Position numbers and translations under genes: made by a program. From Bacilli bacterium (GTDB taxonomy: Bacteria; Bacillota_I; Bacilli_A; RFN20; CAG-826), in NCBI GenBank assembly GCA_900767605.1, contig CAAFZT010000025.1, forward strand, positions 1 to 42,955: a DNA stretch of 42,955 nucleotides. Reading direction: 5' to 3'. Below are positions 23,994 through 32,631 of the stretch, in pieces (the first letter of the stretch is position 1; each line of letters opens with the position of its first letter). The notes under the pieces were generated by a model, which did no database searches, was not told the origin of the DNA, and saw only the letters and a list, made by a program, of their open reading frames with translations.

Positions 23994-24365
23994 ATGAAAG
24001 AATCGACCTATCGCGCTCTTGAAACGTTGAAAAACGCTCTGGACCAAGACGAAAGGATATTAGCCTTGAACGCCTTGGATAAAGAAGTGAACACCGATCC
24101 CAAACTCCAAGAACTTTCCCTGCAAGCCAAAAAGAAGGCGGAGGGGTATGCAAATTCCCTTTATTTTGGACAGGATGATCCGGAAAAAACTCCCCCTGTC
24201 CAACACGAACTTTATCTAGCTAAGAAAGAACTCGACGAATACCCGCTTTCCCAACAATACCAAAAAGCCTATTACACGGTGCGCCGCCTCTATGCCGAAC
24301 TCGACGAAATCCTTTTTGGCCCCTATCAGTATCATCTTTCCTGCGGAGGCAAAACCCATGCTTAA
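23994..24365 (+). CDS. YlbF/YmcA-family protein
   Basis: A 123-residue, mostly helical, acidic protein of the YlbF/YmcA (Ric) family. In B. subtilis these form a complex with YaaT that steers RNase Y processing and development. The core pattern is seen in LNALDKEVNTDPKLQELSLQAKKKAEGY and the downstream ELYLAKKELDEYP; a C-terminal LSCGGKTHA contains one cysteine. Here it heads a ylbF-rsmD-coaD operon, an order common in Bacilli. Its stop overlaps the rsmD start by 8 bases. Confidence 0.85.
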   Translation: MKESTYRALETLKNALDQDERILALNALDKEVNTDPKLQELSLQAKKKAEGYANSLYFGQDDPEKTPPVQHELYLAKKELDEYPLSQQYQKAYYTVRRLYAELDEILFGPYQYHLSCGGKTHA

Positions 24366-24897
24366 AATCGTCGCAGGAAAATACCGAAGCCGGCAAATTG
24401 AAGTTCCGGAATCCGTTACGGTCCCCACCAAAAACCGCGTTCGGGAAGCGATGCTTTCTAGCCTAGGAAATCAAATCCAAGGGGCGAATGTTTTGGATTT
24501 GTTCGCTGGCAGCGGGGCTCTTGGAATCGAAACGCTATCCCGTGGGGCCGCTCACTGCGATTTTGTGGAAGCCGACACAAAGGCCGCCCAGGTGATTTTA
24601 GATAATCTCAAGAAGTTAAATGACACCCAAGGAGCCGTCCATTGTTTGGACTTCCGCTCTGCCATCGCTTCCTTCTCCATCCCCTTTGATATTGTTTTCC
24701 TTGATCCCCCCTACAAGGAAAAAGCCTATTACCAAGAAGCTGTCGACGCTTTATGGGCGAAGGGTCTGCTTCATCCTTATTCCACGTTGATTTTGGAATA
24801 CGAAGGGGATTTGGAGTTTGATTCCTCTTCCTATCAAGACGTCCGTCTCAAGCATTATGGGCGTACCTCCGTTTTAACCTTAAGAAAGGAACGATAA
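24358..24897 (+). CDS. rsmD: 16S rRNA (guanine966-N2)-methyltransferase RsmD
   Basis: A 179-residue SAM-dependent methyltransferase. The typical N-terminus IVAGKYRSRQIEVP is followed by the SAM motif DLFAGSGALGIETLSRGA and the catalytic DPPY motif (VFLDPPY). Family length is normal. GGAGG lies 7 bases before the chosen ATG; an upstream in-frame start at 24292 would lie inside the ylbF frame and is rejected. The next gene, coaD, starts 4 bases after the stop. Confidence 0.95.
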   Translation: MLKIVAGKYRSRQIEVPESVTVPTKNRVREAMLSSLGNQIQGANVLDLFAGSGALGIETLSRGAAHCDFVEADTKAAQVILDNLKKLNDTQGAVHCLDFRSAIASFSIPFDIVFLDPPYKEKAYYQEAVDALWAKGLLHPYSTLILEYEGDLEFDSSSYQDVRLKHYGRTSVLTLRKER

Positions 24898-24900
24898 TTT

Positions 24901-25380
24901 ATGCGTACTGCTGTTTATCCCGGTTCGTTCGACCCGATTACCAATGGCCATCTCGACGTTTTGCAACGTAGCCTTGGCGTCTTCGACCATGTGATCCTTC
25001 TTTTGGCGGTCAACCCTTCCAAAAAAGGGAATTTCACCATTGAGGAACGTTTGGAGATGATGAAGGAAGCCACGAAGCAATATCCAAATGTTTCGGTGGA
25101 TTTCAATCCGGGATTAACCGTGGACTATTGCAAAAAGCATCAAGCCAATCATATTATCCGCGGTCTTCGCGCCGTCACTGATTTTGAATACGAATTTCAG
25201 CTCGCCGCGGCCAATCGCTTTGCAGGACCCGATATCGATATGGTGTTCTTCATGTCGGGGAGAGAAACGACGTTTATTTCTTCCTCCACGATTAACGAGA
25301 TGCAATTAGAAGGCGTGGACATCTCTCCGTTGGTCCCACCGGTAGTCGTAGAATATTACCAAAAGAAAAAGAAGGAGTGA
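24901..25380 (+). CDS. coaD: Phosphopantetheine adenylyltransferase
   Basis: A 159-residue nucleotidyltransferase making dephospho-CoA from 4'-phosphopantetheine and ATP. The GSFDPITNGHLD start carries the TxGH motif (Thr14, His17), RGLRAVTDFEYE is the substrate loop and ISSSTINEM the ATP-binding signature. The gene is adjacent to rsmD as in most Firmicutes, with AAAGGAA upstream. Its TGA stop abuts the stop of the convergent ttcA-like gene with no base between. Confidence 0.96.
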   Translation: MRTAVYPGSFDPITNGHLDVLQRSLGVFDHVILLLAVNPSKKGNFTIEERLEMMKEATKQYPNVSVDFNPGLTVDYCKKHQANHIIRGLRAVTDFEYEFQLAAANRFAGPDIDMVFFMSGRETTFISSSTINEMQLEGVDISPLVPPVVVEYYQKKKKE

Positions 25381-26340
25381 TTAGTCCTTCTTGCTAAACG
25401 TATCGTCGATTTGCATGGGACGGTGTTCCCGTTCCGCCTTTTCGATGACTTTTTCTTCGAGCTTGGAATCTTTGATTTCTTGATCGATTCGCTTTCCTTC
25501 TTCCTCGTAGTTGTCTAGATAACTATGGAAAATCCCGTTTTCCTTATATCCAAGCACCTTGTCTAAGGTGACGTTGCAGGCGGCTTTAAAGATGTTCTTT
25601 TCCACGACGGGAGAATATTCTTCCTTTAATTTTTTGATTAAGGCCTTCGTCGCCGCGCGTTGAGAGGTCACCGCGCTAGCAGAAGAAGCCACATTCTCGG
25701 TGAAACGGCAGGCGCATTGGATGAAACGGAGATGGTTGAAGTCGCGGAAAGCGAGGATATCTTCTTCCCGCACCAAATAAAGGGGGCGGATGATTTCCAT
25801 GCCCGCGAAGTGGGTGCTATGGAGCTTAGGGAGCATTGTCTGGAAAGATCCGGAATTGAGCATATTCATCAACGTCGTTTCGATGACGTCGTCATAATGG
25901 TGGCCCAAGGCGATTTTATTGCATCCCATTTCCTTGGCGATGCGGTATAAAGCTCCCCGGCGCATCTTCGCGCAGAGGTAGCAGGGCTTTTCACTTGTGG
26001 AATTAGCAATATCGAAGATGTCGGTGAAATAAATTCTTGCAGGAATATCGAGGAGTTCGAGATTCTTTTTGATGAGGGAGAAATTCTCTTCGTTGTACCC
26101 CGGGTTCATCACGATGTATTCCACGTCGAAATGGACTTTGCTATATCGCTTCAAGTGTTTGAATAGCAAACCCAAAAGCATGGAGTCTTTGCCACCGCTG
26201 ATGCAGACGGCAACTTTGTCTCCTTCGTTCACGAGTTTGTATTCGCCAAGGGCTTCGATGAATTTATGCCAGATATTGAATTTGAATTCGCAGTCGAGGC
26301 TGCGTTCGATTTGCTGGGAGGGGGTTAGTTCTTTGTTCAT
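25381..26340 (-). CDS. TtcA-like tRNA thiolation enzyme
   Basis: A 319-residue PP-loop ATPase with SGGKDS at 48-53. Cys120-x-x-Cys123 in CYLCAKMRRG, together with Cys209/Cys211, supplies the three cysteines that hold the 4Fe-4S cluster in TtcA, and GHHYDDVIET is the second ATP-site motif. TtcA makes 2-thiocytidine at tRNA position 32. Firmicute relatives with an extra C-terminal helical tail, as here (about 250-319, very Glu/Lys rich), are less well characterised, so a different thiolation target is possible. The ATG at 26340 is preferred over an upstream in-frame start. The gene is convergent with coaD. Confidence 0.85.
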   Translation of the reverse strand: MNKELTPSQQIERSLDCEFKFNIWHKFIEALGEYKLVNEGDKVAVCISGGKDSMLLGLLFKHLKRYSKVHFDVEYIVMNPGYNEENFSLIKKNLELLDIPARIYFTDIFDIANSTSEKPCYLCAKMRRGALYRIAKEMGCNKIALGHHYDDVIETTLMNMLNSGSFQTMLPKLHSTHFAGMEIIRPLYLVREEDILAFRDFNHLRFIQCACRFTENVASSASAVTSQRAATKALIKKLKEEYSPVVEKNIFKAACNVTLDKVLGYKENGIFHSYLDNYEEEGKRIDQEIKDSKLEEKVIEKAEREHRPMQIDDTFSKKD

Positions 26341-26434
26341 AGGAATTTCCCTAAAGACGATAAGAATCTTGGGGGCTTCTTGCAAGAGGGCAATCCCTTA
26401 TCCTTATTATATAAAGGCATGCAATGCCAAATAG

Positions 26435-26458
26435 AAAACCCCGTCGTTTCCGGCGGGG
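26435..26458 (-). terminator. Terminator of the anchored extracytoplasmic protein
   Basis: CCCCGCCG, GAAA and CGACGGGG on the minus strand (one mismatch) run into TTTT, 18 bases after the stop of the gene ending at 26477. Confidence 0.75.
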
Positions 26459-26476
26459 CGATTTTAGAAAGGGAGA

Positions 26477-27397
26477 TTAGGCTTTTTGGTAGGCGGAAGA
26501 GAAGATGTTATCCGTCGCCCCGTTAAAGTGGTTCCACATGTTGAGAAGCATGTTGGCCTTGTCGTAGTTGTTGCTTCCGGAAAGGGTCCAAATCGCTTCG
26601 GAGATGCCATAACGTCCCGCGTTCCAAGCTTCCTCGGAGAAGTCGACCAAGAAGACGGTCGGAACATCGAAGGTGTCGATTTCGGGCATCGTGATGTGCT
26701 CGTAGTTGGAATCGGAAACGGAATTGTTGGTTTTGAACGGAGCTTCTTGGAGTTCCGGACCGACGTAGGAGAAGAAGTCGGCTCCGCCTTCGCCACCGTT
26801 CCATTTGTTGAGGTAACGGGAGAAAGCTTTCTTATCCGATTCGACTTCGTAGTCGTCGTCGTTGGTGGAAACTTCGTCGGAGAAGATGGTCTTCAAGGCG
26901 AAATCTTTCTTGTCTTCGGCATTGAAACGTCCGCCCCAGTTGTCTTGGAGAACTTGGAACGCATCGCGGAAGGTGTCGGAAGAAGAGGAATCACGAGCAA
27001 CGATGGCGAGGTAATATTTTTCGCCATAGTCGAAGACGCCTTTTTCCTTCATCGCTGCTTGATAATCCGCGTAAGTTTTATAGTTGTCTTTGGCGTTAGT
27101 CGCGCTGGAGCCGAGGAAGAGGGTCTTGGTGACTTTGTCGGCTTCGGTCATGACGGAAGTGGTTTTTCCGTTTTCGGTGATCAAGCGTCCTTCGCCTTCG
27201 AGAGAAAGACGGAACGAAGTGAAGTAGCCGGAGGAAGAATCCGCGCCCATGGCATTGAACCAAGTCGTGAATTTCGGGATTGAGAAGATAACGGCGAAGA
27301 TGGCTCCGACGATGAGAAGGGGCTGAACCCACGCGGTTTCGCGGATCCAACGCCACAATTTGGAGAAGCTTCCGCCAATTGCTTTTAGAATATTCAT
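26477..27397 (-). CDS. Membrane-anchored extracytoplasmic protein, function unknown
   Basis: A 306-residue protein not assigned to a family. A short cytoplasmic start (with WRWIRETAW) is followed by one transmembrane helix at about 25-43, then about 260 polar residues predicted outside the membrane. There are no cysteines. The outer part contains an Asp/Ser-rich region and a conserved-looking DVPTVFLVDFSEEAW near residue 250, which reads as a thioredoxin-like strand-helix; this is weak. GGAGG lies 5 bases before the ATG, which supports this start over one 26 codons upstream. The gene is alone and ends in a terminator. Confidence 0.72.
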   Translation of the reverse strand: MNILKAIGGSFSKLWRWIRETAWVQPLLIVGAIFAVIFSIPKFTTWFNAMGADSSSGYFTSFRLSLEGEGRLITENGKTTSVMTEADKVTKTLFLGSSATNAKDNYKTYADYQAAMKEKGVFDYGEKYYLAIVARDSSSSDTFRDAFQVLQDNWGGRFNAEDKKDFALKTIFSDEVSTNDDDYEVESDKKAFSRYLNKWNGGEGGADFFSYVGPELQEAPFKTNNSVSDSNYEHITMPEIDTFDVPTVFLVDFSEEAWNAGRYGISEAIWTLSGSNNYDKANMLLNMWNHFNGATDNIFSSAYQKA

Positions 27398-27553
27398 AAC
27401 GTCCTCCGATAAAAATAGGATGCCTGTAAAAACAGCGGGTAAATGATAACACCCATTTTTAGGCTCATCAACCAAGTACTTACTAAAGTAAGGGAAAATT
27501 GTCCAACGTATAAATCCCGCCGGGTGGTTCTTCTTTTCGGATAGGGGATGCTC

Positions 27554-27559
27554 TATAAT
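27554..27559 (+). promoter_or_regulatory. -10 box of the yitT-like gene, leaderless spacing
   Basis: A perfect TATAAT followed by CGAGAGCC and the ATG at 27568. No Shine-Dalgarno is present. Confidence 0.65.
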
Positions 27560-27567
27560 CGAGAGCC

Positions 27568-28620
27568 ATGAGTAATAATCACCGTTCTTGGAAAAAGCGC
27601 GTCGAAGATAAACTGTATGATCACCCGATTCTAAAGAGCACCGTATTCAATGGGTGGAACGTCCTCATTCTTACCTTTTCGGCCTTTATTTTGGCTATTG
27701 GGTATAAGTGCTTCTTGGTTCCGAATAAACTTATTGCTGATAGCGGCGGCGAGGTCACCAAACTCGTTTCGGGCGGCATGAGCGGTATTTCCCAGACCAT
27801 CATCATGTTTTTGTCGTTATTTCTTTCTCATGATATTTTGACGCCCCAGGTGGAAAATATCCTTTTCTCTGTGCTTTATTTTGCCTTGAACATCCCTATT
27901 TTCATTCTTGCGTGGAAGGGGATTGGAAAGCGTTTTACGATTTATACCTTCTTAAACGTCATTCTTGTTTCCGTATTCGAAGCCCTTCTCTCGGTTTGGG
28001 ATAACGGATGGATTAATGACTTGGCCGTATTCGCCAACAATAACGGCGGCCTATTGGCTCGCGCGGTTTTTGCCGGCGTTTGTACCGGGCTTAGCAGCGG
28101 CTTTGCCTTTAAGGTCGACGGGAGCGGGGGAGGAATCGACGTTGTTGCCTATTACGTGGCGTTAAAAAAGAATGTTTTGGTGGGGCGTTACTCCCTCATC
28201 ATGAATAGCGTTACCCTTGTGGTCTTTACCCTTCTCGGCTCCATTCAAATTTGGAATTCTGGAACCGGCAATTCGATGCAATATATCGGGGGCGCCTGCT
28301 ATTCCATCCTTTACATGATGTCCACGTCCATGGTGATTGATGTCATTCACTTACGGAACAAGAAAATGAAAATCGAAGTGGTCACCGACCACGAGGATTT
28401 GGGAAAAATCCTTATCGCCAACCTTCCACACGCCGCAACGATCGTTAAAGGCGAAGGCGCTTATTCGGGCAAAGGCCGTTACCTCATCAAAATGGTGGTA
28501 TCTAGCTATGAAGTGAACCATGCAGTGGCTGTCATTGAAAGCGCGGACCCCAATGCCTTTATCGAGGTCGTGGAACTCAAACAAGTTTACGGACGTTTCT
28601 TCCTTCCGCCCATCAAATAA
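27568..28620 (+). CDS. YitT-family membrane protein
   Basis: A 350-residue protein with five to six transmembrane helices at about 30-245, matching the duplicated DUF161 unit (conserved GGMSGISQ and later GLSSGFAFKVDGSGGGIDVVAYY). The cytoplasmic DUF2179 domain lies at about 265-350 (KGEGAYSGKGRYLI). The family is widespread in Bacillota; transport of a small solute is suspected, but no substrate is established. The transcript probably has no leader. It is followed by a terminator that overlaps the end of the convergent gpsA. Confidence 0.9.
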   Translation: MSNNHRSWKKRVEDKLYDHPILKSTVFNGWNVLILTFSAFILAIGYKCFLVPNKLIADSGGEVTKLVSGGMSGISQTIIMFLSLFLSHDILTPQVENILFSVLYFALNIPIFILAWKGIGKRFTIYTFLNVILVSVFEALLSVWDNGWINDLAVFANNNGGLLARAVFAGVCTGLSSGFAFKVDGSGGGIDVVAYYVALKKNVLVGRYSLIMNSVTLVVFTLLGSIQIWNSGTGNSMQYIGGACYSILYMMSTSMVIDVIHLRNKKMKIEVVTDHEDLGKILIANLPHAATIVKGEGAYSGKGRYLIKMVVSSYEVNHAVAVIESADPNAFIEVVELKQVYGRFFLPPIK

Positions 28621-28630
28621 CCCAACGTTT

Positions 28631-28652
28631 ACCGCCAAATCGGCGGTTTTTT
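28631..28652. terminator. Terminator between yitT-like gene and gpsA
   Basis: ACCGCC, AAATC and GGCGGT followed by six T on the plus strand. The T-tract ends inside the gpsA stop codon. Confidence 0.85.
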
Positions 28653-29655
28653 ATTCTGCTTTCAACGAACGATTCATCAAGGATTCTGCAATTTTTCTGG
28701 GGTTTTGATTTTCGTAAATAACGGCATAAACCGCGTCAACAATCGGAACGCTGATGCCTTTTTTAGCGGCGATTTCATGGATGATTTTCGTCGCGGGAAT
28801 CCCTTCCACCGTCTTGGTTAAATGGCTTAAAACAACGGAGGCGTCGTTGGCCTTCCCAACCTCATATCCAAAACTATAGTTCCGCGATTGTTTGCTAGAA
28901 CAGGTTAGGAACAAGTCTCCAACTCCAGTTAAGCCCAAGAATGTTTTTTCCTGGGCGCCGGAATGGACGCCAAAACGGGTGATTTCCGCTAACCCACGCG
29001 TAATTAAAGAGGCTCTCGCGTTGTCTCCATACCCAAGCCCACCAAGGATTCCGCTAGCAATGGCGATGATGTTCTTCATGCCGCATCCTACTTCAGCCCC
29101 AATAACGTCATTTTGGGTATAAACGCGGAAAGAAGGGGTGGAGAACAGCTGCTGAACTTCGATGGCATCGTCCTTACTTTGCGAAATCGCGGCGATGCAG
29201 GTGGAGTCTCCGTTCATGACTTCGCTAGCGAAGGTAGGGCCCATCATTGACACGAATCCACGGATGGAATCCCCCATGATTTCTTGGATGAGACTCGATA
29301 ATCCTAATCCCGTTTTCTCATCAAATCCCTTTGTTAGAGATACCATCAAGGGTTTGGTCTTTAACAATTTGGCTACCTCGGGGAGGGCGTTAGAAACGGC
29401 TCCGCTAGGTAAGGCCAAAACCAAAAGATCGGTATCCGTCAATGCGTTTTCCAAAGACAAAGTCGCTTTGATGTTATCGGCAAGCTTCTTGCCTGGGAAA
29501 TATTTAGAGTTTTCGTGATGAAACGAAATGTCTTCAATTTCTGCTGGGCTTTTGCCCCATAAAACAATTTGACGGGAAGGGTTGGAACTTAAAACGGAGG
29601 CGAGGGCTGTCCCCCAAGCGCCTGATCCTAGGAATGCGATTTTGGTGTGTTTCAT
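28651..29655 (-). CDS. gpsA: Glycerol-3-phosphate dehydrogenase [NAD(P)+]
   Basis: A 334-residue enzyme that makes sn-glycerol 3-phosphate for membrane lipids. GSGAWGTALASVL is the N-terminal dinucleotide fold, VSLTKGF the linker motif and GCGMKNIIAIASGI the catalytic-lysine region; LTCSSKQSRNYSFG is a family hallmark. Length is normal. A TAAAAT box ends 6 bases before the ATG. AAGGA lies in the same six bases but is too close to act as a normal ribosome site. The gene is divergent from bioY across 94 bases. Confidence 0.95.
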   Translation of the reverse strand: MKHTKIAFLGSGAWGTALASVLSSNPSRQIVLWGKSPAEIEDISFHHENSKYFPGKKLADNIKATLSLENALTDTDLLVLALPSGAVSNALPEVAKLLKTKPLMVSLTKGFDEKTGLGLSSLIQEIMGDSIRGFVSMMGPTFASEVMNGDSTCIAAISQSKDDAIEVQQLFSTPSFRVYTQNDVIGAEVGCGMKNIIAIASGILGGLGYGDNARASLITRGLAEITRFGVHSGAQEKTFLGLTGVGDLFLTCSSKQSRNYSFGYEVGKANDASVVLSHLTKTVEGIPATKIIHEIAAKKGISVPIVDAVYAVIYENQNPRKIAESLMNRSLKAE

Positions 29656-29661
29656 GTCCTT

Positions 29662-29667
29662 ATTTTA
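29662..29667 (-). promoter_or_regulatory. -10 box of gpsA, leaderless spacing
   Basis: TAAAAT on the minus strand followed by AAGGAC and the ATG at 29655. Confidence 0.5.
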
Positions 29668-29733
29668 GAAGGGGTGACTTCAAAAGGGAAAGGACACGCG
29701 TTAAAAAGAAGAGCCACGCAGAGGCGAATTTGC

Positions 29734-29739
29734 TAAAAT
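29734..29739 (+). promoter_or_regulatory. Extended -10 box of bioY, leaderless spacing
   Basis: TTTGC plus TAAAAT ends 10 bases before the ATG at 29750. The bases between are CTACCCGTTT. Confidence 0.6.
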
Positions 29740-29749
29740 CTACCCGTTT

Positions 29750-30331
29750 ATGGAAAACTCAAACCCCATTTCCCCCAAAACGGAAAAGAAATCCTTGTGG
29801 CGTCATCCCGCGATTCAACGGATGTGCTTTGTCGGCGTATTCACCGCCCTTATGTGCGTCCTCTCCCCTTTATCGATTCCCATTGAACCCATCTCCATCA
29901 CGATGGCGACGCTCGTTCTTTATTTCATTGGGGCATTACTAGATTGGAAGTGGTCCTCTCTTGTTGTTTTACTCTACTTATTATTAGGCAGTGTCGGCTT
30001 GCCCGTGTTCTCTAAATTCCAAGGAGGTTTCCAGGTGATTCTTGGGCCTAGTGGCGGATTCTTGATCGGCTATTTACCCTGCGTGGTCGTTGAATCGTTA
30101 TTAATTGGATTCTTTAAAGATAAGAAGTGGATGTACCCTATCGCCATGATTGTCGGGACCATCGTCCTTTACGCGATCGGAGTCTTGTGGTTCATGCTTT
30201 ATCTTGGAAATGGTTTTGGTAAAGCAATGGCCGCCTGCGTGATTCCCTTCTTGCCAGGGGACGCATTGAAAATCGCCGTCGCAAGCATTTTCTCCCTCCG
30301 CCTCCGTCCATTATTTGACAAGAAGCGGTAA
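29750..30331 (+). CDS. bioY: Biotin transporter BioY (ECF S component)
   Basis: A 193-residue membrane protein with about six helices. The family markers are visible: RMCFVGVFTALMCVLSPLSI at the start, GLPVFSKFQGGFQVILGPSGGFLIGY in the middle, and a conserved PFLPGDALKI near the end. BioY captures biotin, normally with the shared EcfAA'T energising module, which is not in this window. No biotin synthesis genes are seen, so the cell probably depends on uptake. It lies just upstream of the biotin-dependent decarboxylase operon and birA. Confidence 0.93.
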   Translation: MENSNPISPKTEKKSLWRHPAIQRMCFVGVFTALMCVLSPLSIPIEPISITMATLVLYFIGALLDWKWSSLVVLLYLLLGSVGLPVFSKFQGGFQVILGPSGGFLIGYLPCVVVESLLIGFFKDKKWMYPIAMIVGTIVLYAIGVLWFMLYLGNGFGKAMAACVIPFLPGDALKIAVASIFSLRLRPLFDKKR

Positions 30332-30578
30332 ATTCCTGCTTTAAAATCTTGCCTCCTTTCCGGGTGCTTTTTTCATACATAAAAGCGAAAAGATTTCCTG
30401 GAATCATCGATTGGAATCGGTAATTCCCTATAAGGGTTGAAAGAAAATCCCCTCTTTTTGTTGGTAAATCGGTCAAAATTTACCAGTTGTCCGAAAACCC
30501 CTGTTCCAAAAGGGCTCAAATGGTTTACAATGGGTTCGATTTTGGAGCAAATTTCCGGCTCTAAAAAGGAGAATAGAC
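30332..30578. other. Control region between bioY and oadA
   Basis: A gene-free region. It holds a perfect inverted repeat at 30462-30485, a CCCTATAAGGG palindrome near 30427 and a likely -10 box TACAAT at 30526-30531 (extended by TGG). No clear terminator for bioY is found, so read-through into oadA is possible. Confidence 0.5.
30462..30485. promoter_or_regulatory. Perfect inverted repeat upstream of oadA, probable operator
   Basis: TGGTAAAT, eight bases, then ATTTACCA. It lies about 40 bases upstream of the likely -10 of the oad operon, so it could be an activator site or an upstream operator. The binding protein is unknown. Confidence 0.5.
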
Positions 30579-31946
30579 ATGGGAGTAAAAATTGTTGACA
30601 CGGCCCTCCGAGACGGTTCGCAATCCCTGCTTGCCACGCGTTTAACGACGGAAGAGATTCTTCGCGTTGCGCCTTTGATGGACCAAGCAGGTTTCTATGC
30701 GTTAGAAGTCTGGGGCGGGGCGACTTTTGATTCGTGCCTTCGTTTCTTAGACGAAGACCCCTGGGAGAGATTAAGAGCGATCCGCAAAGCCTGCCCAAAT
30801 ACGAAGCTTCAAATGCTTTTCCGCGGGCAGAACATCTTGGGATACCACCATTATCCCGATGATATCGTGGAGAAATTCGTTCAGAAATCGTTAGAAAACG
30901 GCATCGACATCATCCGTGTCTTTGACGCGCTTAACGATGTGCGCAACCTCAAATCCGCAGTGGACGCCTGCAAGAAATACGGCGGCCATTGCCAAATTGC
31001 CCTTTCCTACACGACGAGCCCGATTCATACGGTTTCTTATTACGTGGAACTCGCCAAAGAGATTGAGAAGATGGGTGCTGATAGCCTTTGCATTAAGGAT
31101 ATGGCGGGCGTTTTGCTTCCCGAGGATGCCTATTCCCTCATCACCCAATTGAAGAAGGACACCAAACTGCCGATTGAACTCCATAGCCACTGCACGGGTG
31201 GGGTTTGCTCGCTTACCTATCGCCGCGCGATCGAAGCGGGTGTTGATATCATCGATACGGCCCTTTCGCCTTTAAGCGGAGGAACTTCGCAACCCCCGAC
31301 CGAAGCCTTCAACTATGCGTTAAAAGGCACCCAATACGATCCCAAACTCAACCAAGAAAAATTGGATGAAGCCGCCGCGATTTTAAATCCGATTAAAGAA
31401 AAATACCTTAAAAAAGGCATCTTGAAGCCTAAGGCGCTTTCCTGCAACCCGAGCATTTTGAAATACCAGGTTCCAGGCGGCATGCTCTCCAACCTCATGA
31501 GCCAGCTCGAAAAGCAGGGAGCCATGGATAAATACGACGCGGTTTTGCAAGAAGTTCCGCGGGTTAGAAAAGACCTTGGTTATCCCCCTCTTGTCACCCC
31601 ACTTTCCCAGATGGTGGGCACTCAAGCCGTCATGAACGTTATCACGGGAGAACGTTATAAGATGGTTCCCAAGGAAATTAAAGACTATCTCCATGGATTG
31701 TACGGCAAGGCTCCAGCACCCGTGGATCCCGCGATCCAAAAGAAAATCATTGGCAATGATGAGGTGATCACCTATCGTCCTGCCGATAAGCTTGCCCCGG
31801 AATTTGAAGAGCTAAAGAAGAAATACAAGAAGATTGCCAAGACGGAGGAAGACGTCCTTTCGATTGCCTTGTTCGACCAAGTGGCTATCTCGTTCTTGAA
31901 GAAGAAATATGGACTGGAGGCGGAGGAATTCTCCGTTACTCTATGA
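30579..31946 (+). CDS. oadA: Oxaloacetate decarboxylase alpha subunit (carboxyltransferase)
   Basis: A 455-residue carboxyltransferase that moves the carboxyl of oxaloacetate to biotin, leaving pyruvate. DTALRDGSQSLLATR (from Asp7, with Asp12) binds metal, Lys173 in CIKDMAG is the carboxylated lysine, and His202/His204 in HSHC complete the metal site. The C-terminal biotin domain found in many OadA proteins is absent and is encoded separately two genes downstream. Pyruvate carboxylase subunit B is the main alternative, but the adjacent oadG and oadB settle it. AAAAAGGAG lies 8 bases before the ATG. Confidence 0.95.
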   Translation: MGVKIVDTALRDGSQSLLATRLTTEEILRVAPLMDQAGFYALEVWGGATFDSCLRFLDEDPWERLRAIRKACPNTKLQMLFRGQNILGYHHYPDDIVEKFVQKSLENGIDIIRVFDALNDVRNLKSAVDACKKYGGHCQIALSYTTSPIHTVSYYVELAKEIEKMGADSLCIKDMAGVLLPEDAYSLITQLKKDTKLPIELHSHCTGGVCSLTYRRAIEAGVDIIDTALSPLSGGTSQPPTEAFNYALKGTQYDPKLNQEKLDEAAAILNPIKEKYLKKGILKPKALSCNPSILKYQVPGGMLSNLMSQLEKQGAMDKYDAVLQEVPRVRKDLGYPPLVTPLSQMVGTQAVMNVITGERYKMVPKEIKDYLHGLYGKAPAPVDPAIQKKIIGNDEVITYRPADKLAPEFEELKKKYKKIAKTEEDVLSIALFDQVAISFLKKKYGLEAEEFSVTL

Positions 31947-32251
31947 TGGTTCTTTTTGAAGGCTCTTCCTTCCACTGGGACATCAACAATTTTGGGGACG
32001 CTGCCCTCTTATCGCTATTATGCGTCTTGATGGTGTTCGTGGTTTTGGCCGTTATCACCTTCATTTTAATGGGCCTCAACCATATTCGTGCCTTAGACGT
32101 CAAAGAAACCGTCACGATGCAAGATGGGACGGTTCTAGACGAAGACGCGATTGCTGCAGTGCTTGTTGCAAGCATCGATTACCGCAAGTCCACCAAAGAA
32201 GATTTCAAAGTCGTCAGCTGCAAACTTATCGATGAGGAGAAGAAAAAATGA
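31943..32251 (+). CDS. oadG: Oxaloacetate decarboxylase gamma subunit
   Basis: A 102-residue protein (or 101, from the next ATG) with one transmembrane helix at about 20-44 and a small cytoplasmic domain. This matches the gamma subunit that holds the alpha and beta subunits together and helps protonate the released CO2. Sequence identity in this subunit is always low; the assignment rests on size, topology and position. It overlaps oadA by 4 bases and the biotin-carrier gene by 4 bases, so all three are translationally coupled. Confidence 0.82.
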   Translation: MMVLFEGSSFHWDINNFGDAALLSLLCVLMVFVVLAVITFILMGLNHIRALDVKETVTMQDGTVLDEDAIAAVLVASIDYRKSTKEDFKVVSCKLIDEEKKK

Positions 32252-32625
32252 GAATCTACAAAGTCAAAGTCAACGGAAAGACCTTTGAGGTCAAAATCCT
32301 TTCCGTTTCGGAAACCGAACCCTTGGAAGTCGGAACCGTGAAAGCGACGCCCGCCGCTAAAACGGCCGCCCCCGCTACGCCGGCTCCCGCTGCCTCCGTA
32401 GCCCCCGCTTCCGGTAAGCCCGTCGAATCTCCGATGCAAGGAACGATTCTTGACGTAAAAGTCAAAGTGGGCGATGAAGTCAAAGCTGGGGATACCCTTT
32501 TGATCCTCGAAGCCATGAAACTTGAAAACGAAATCAAAGCTCCGAGTAACGGCAAGGTTTTGGAAATCCGCGTCCAAAAAGGCGCGACGGTAAACAGCAA
32601 GGACGTTTTAGTCGTCTTGGGGTAA
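32248..32625 (+). CDS. Biotin carrier protein of the Na+-pumping decarboxylase
   Basis: A 125-residue biotinyl protein. An N-terminal strand segment (1-35) is followed by an Ala/Pro linker at about 36-56, then the biotinyl domain at 57-125, with Lys91 in EAMKLEN as the biotin attachment site. It swings carboxyl groups from the alpha subunit to the membrane beta subunit. In many bacteria this domain is fused to OadA; here it is a separate gene, as in methylmalonyl-CoA decarboxylase or the Firmicute systems. Confidence 0.93.
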   Translation: MRIYKVKVNGKTFEVKILSVSETEPLEVGTVKATPAAKTAAPATPAPAASVAPASGKPVESPMQGTILDVKVKVGDEVKAGDTLLILEAMKLENEIKAPSNGKVLEIRVQKGATVNSKDVLVVLG

Positions 32626-32631
32626 GAGGCC

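Noticed and set aside
24292..24357. Longer rsmD starting at 24292
   Set aside because: The extra residues lie in the ylbF gene and the ATG at 24358 has a GGAGG and the standard family N-terminus.
30522..30530. GGTTTACAA as a BirA operator half-site
   Set aside because: No matching left half at the right distance, and the BirA encoded here has no DNA-binding domain.
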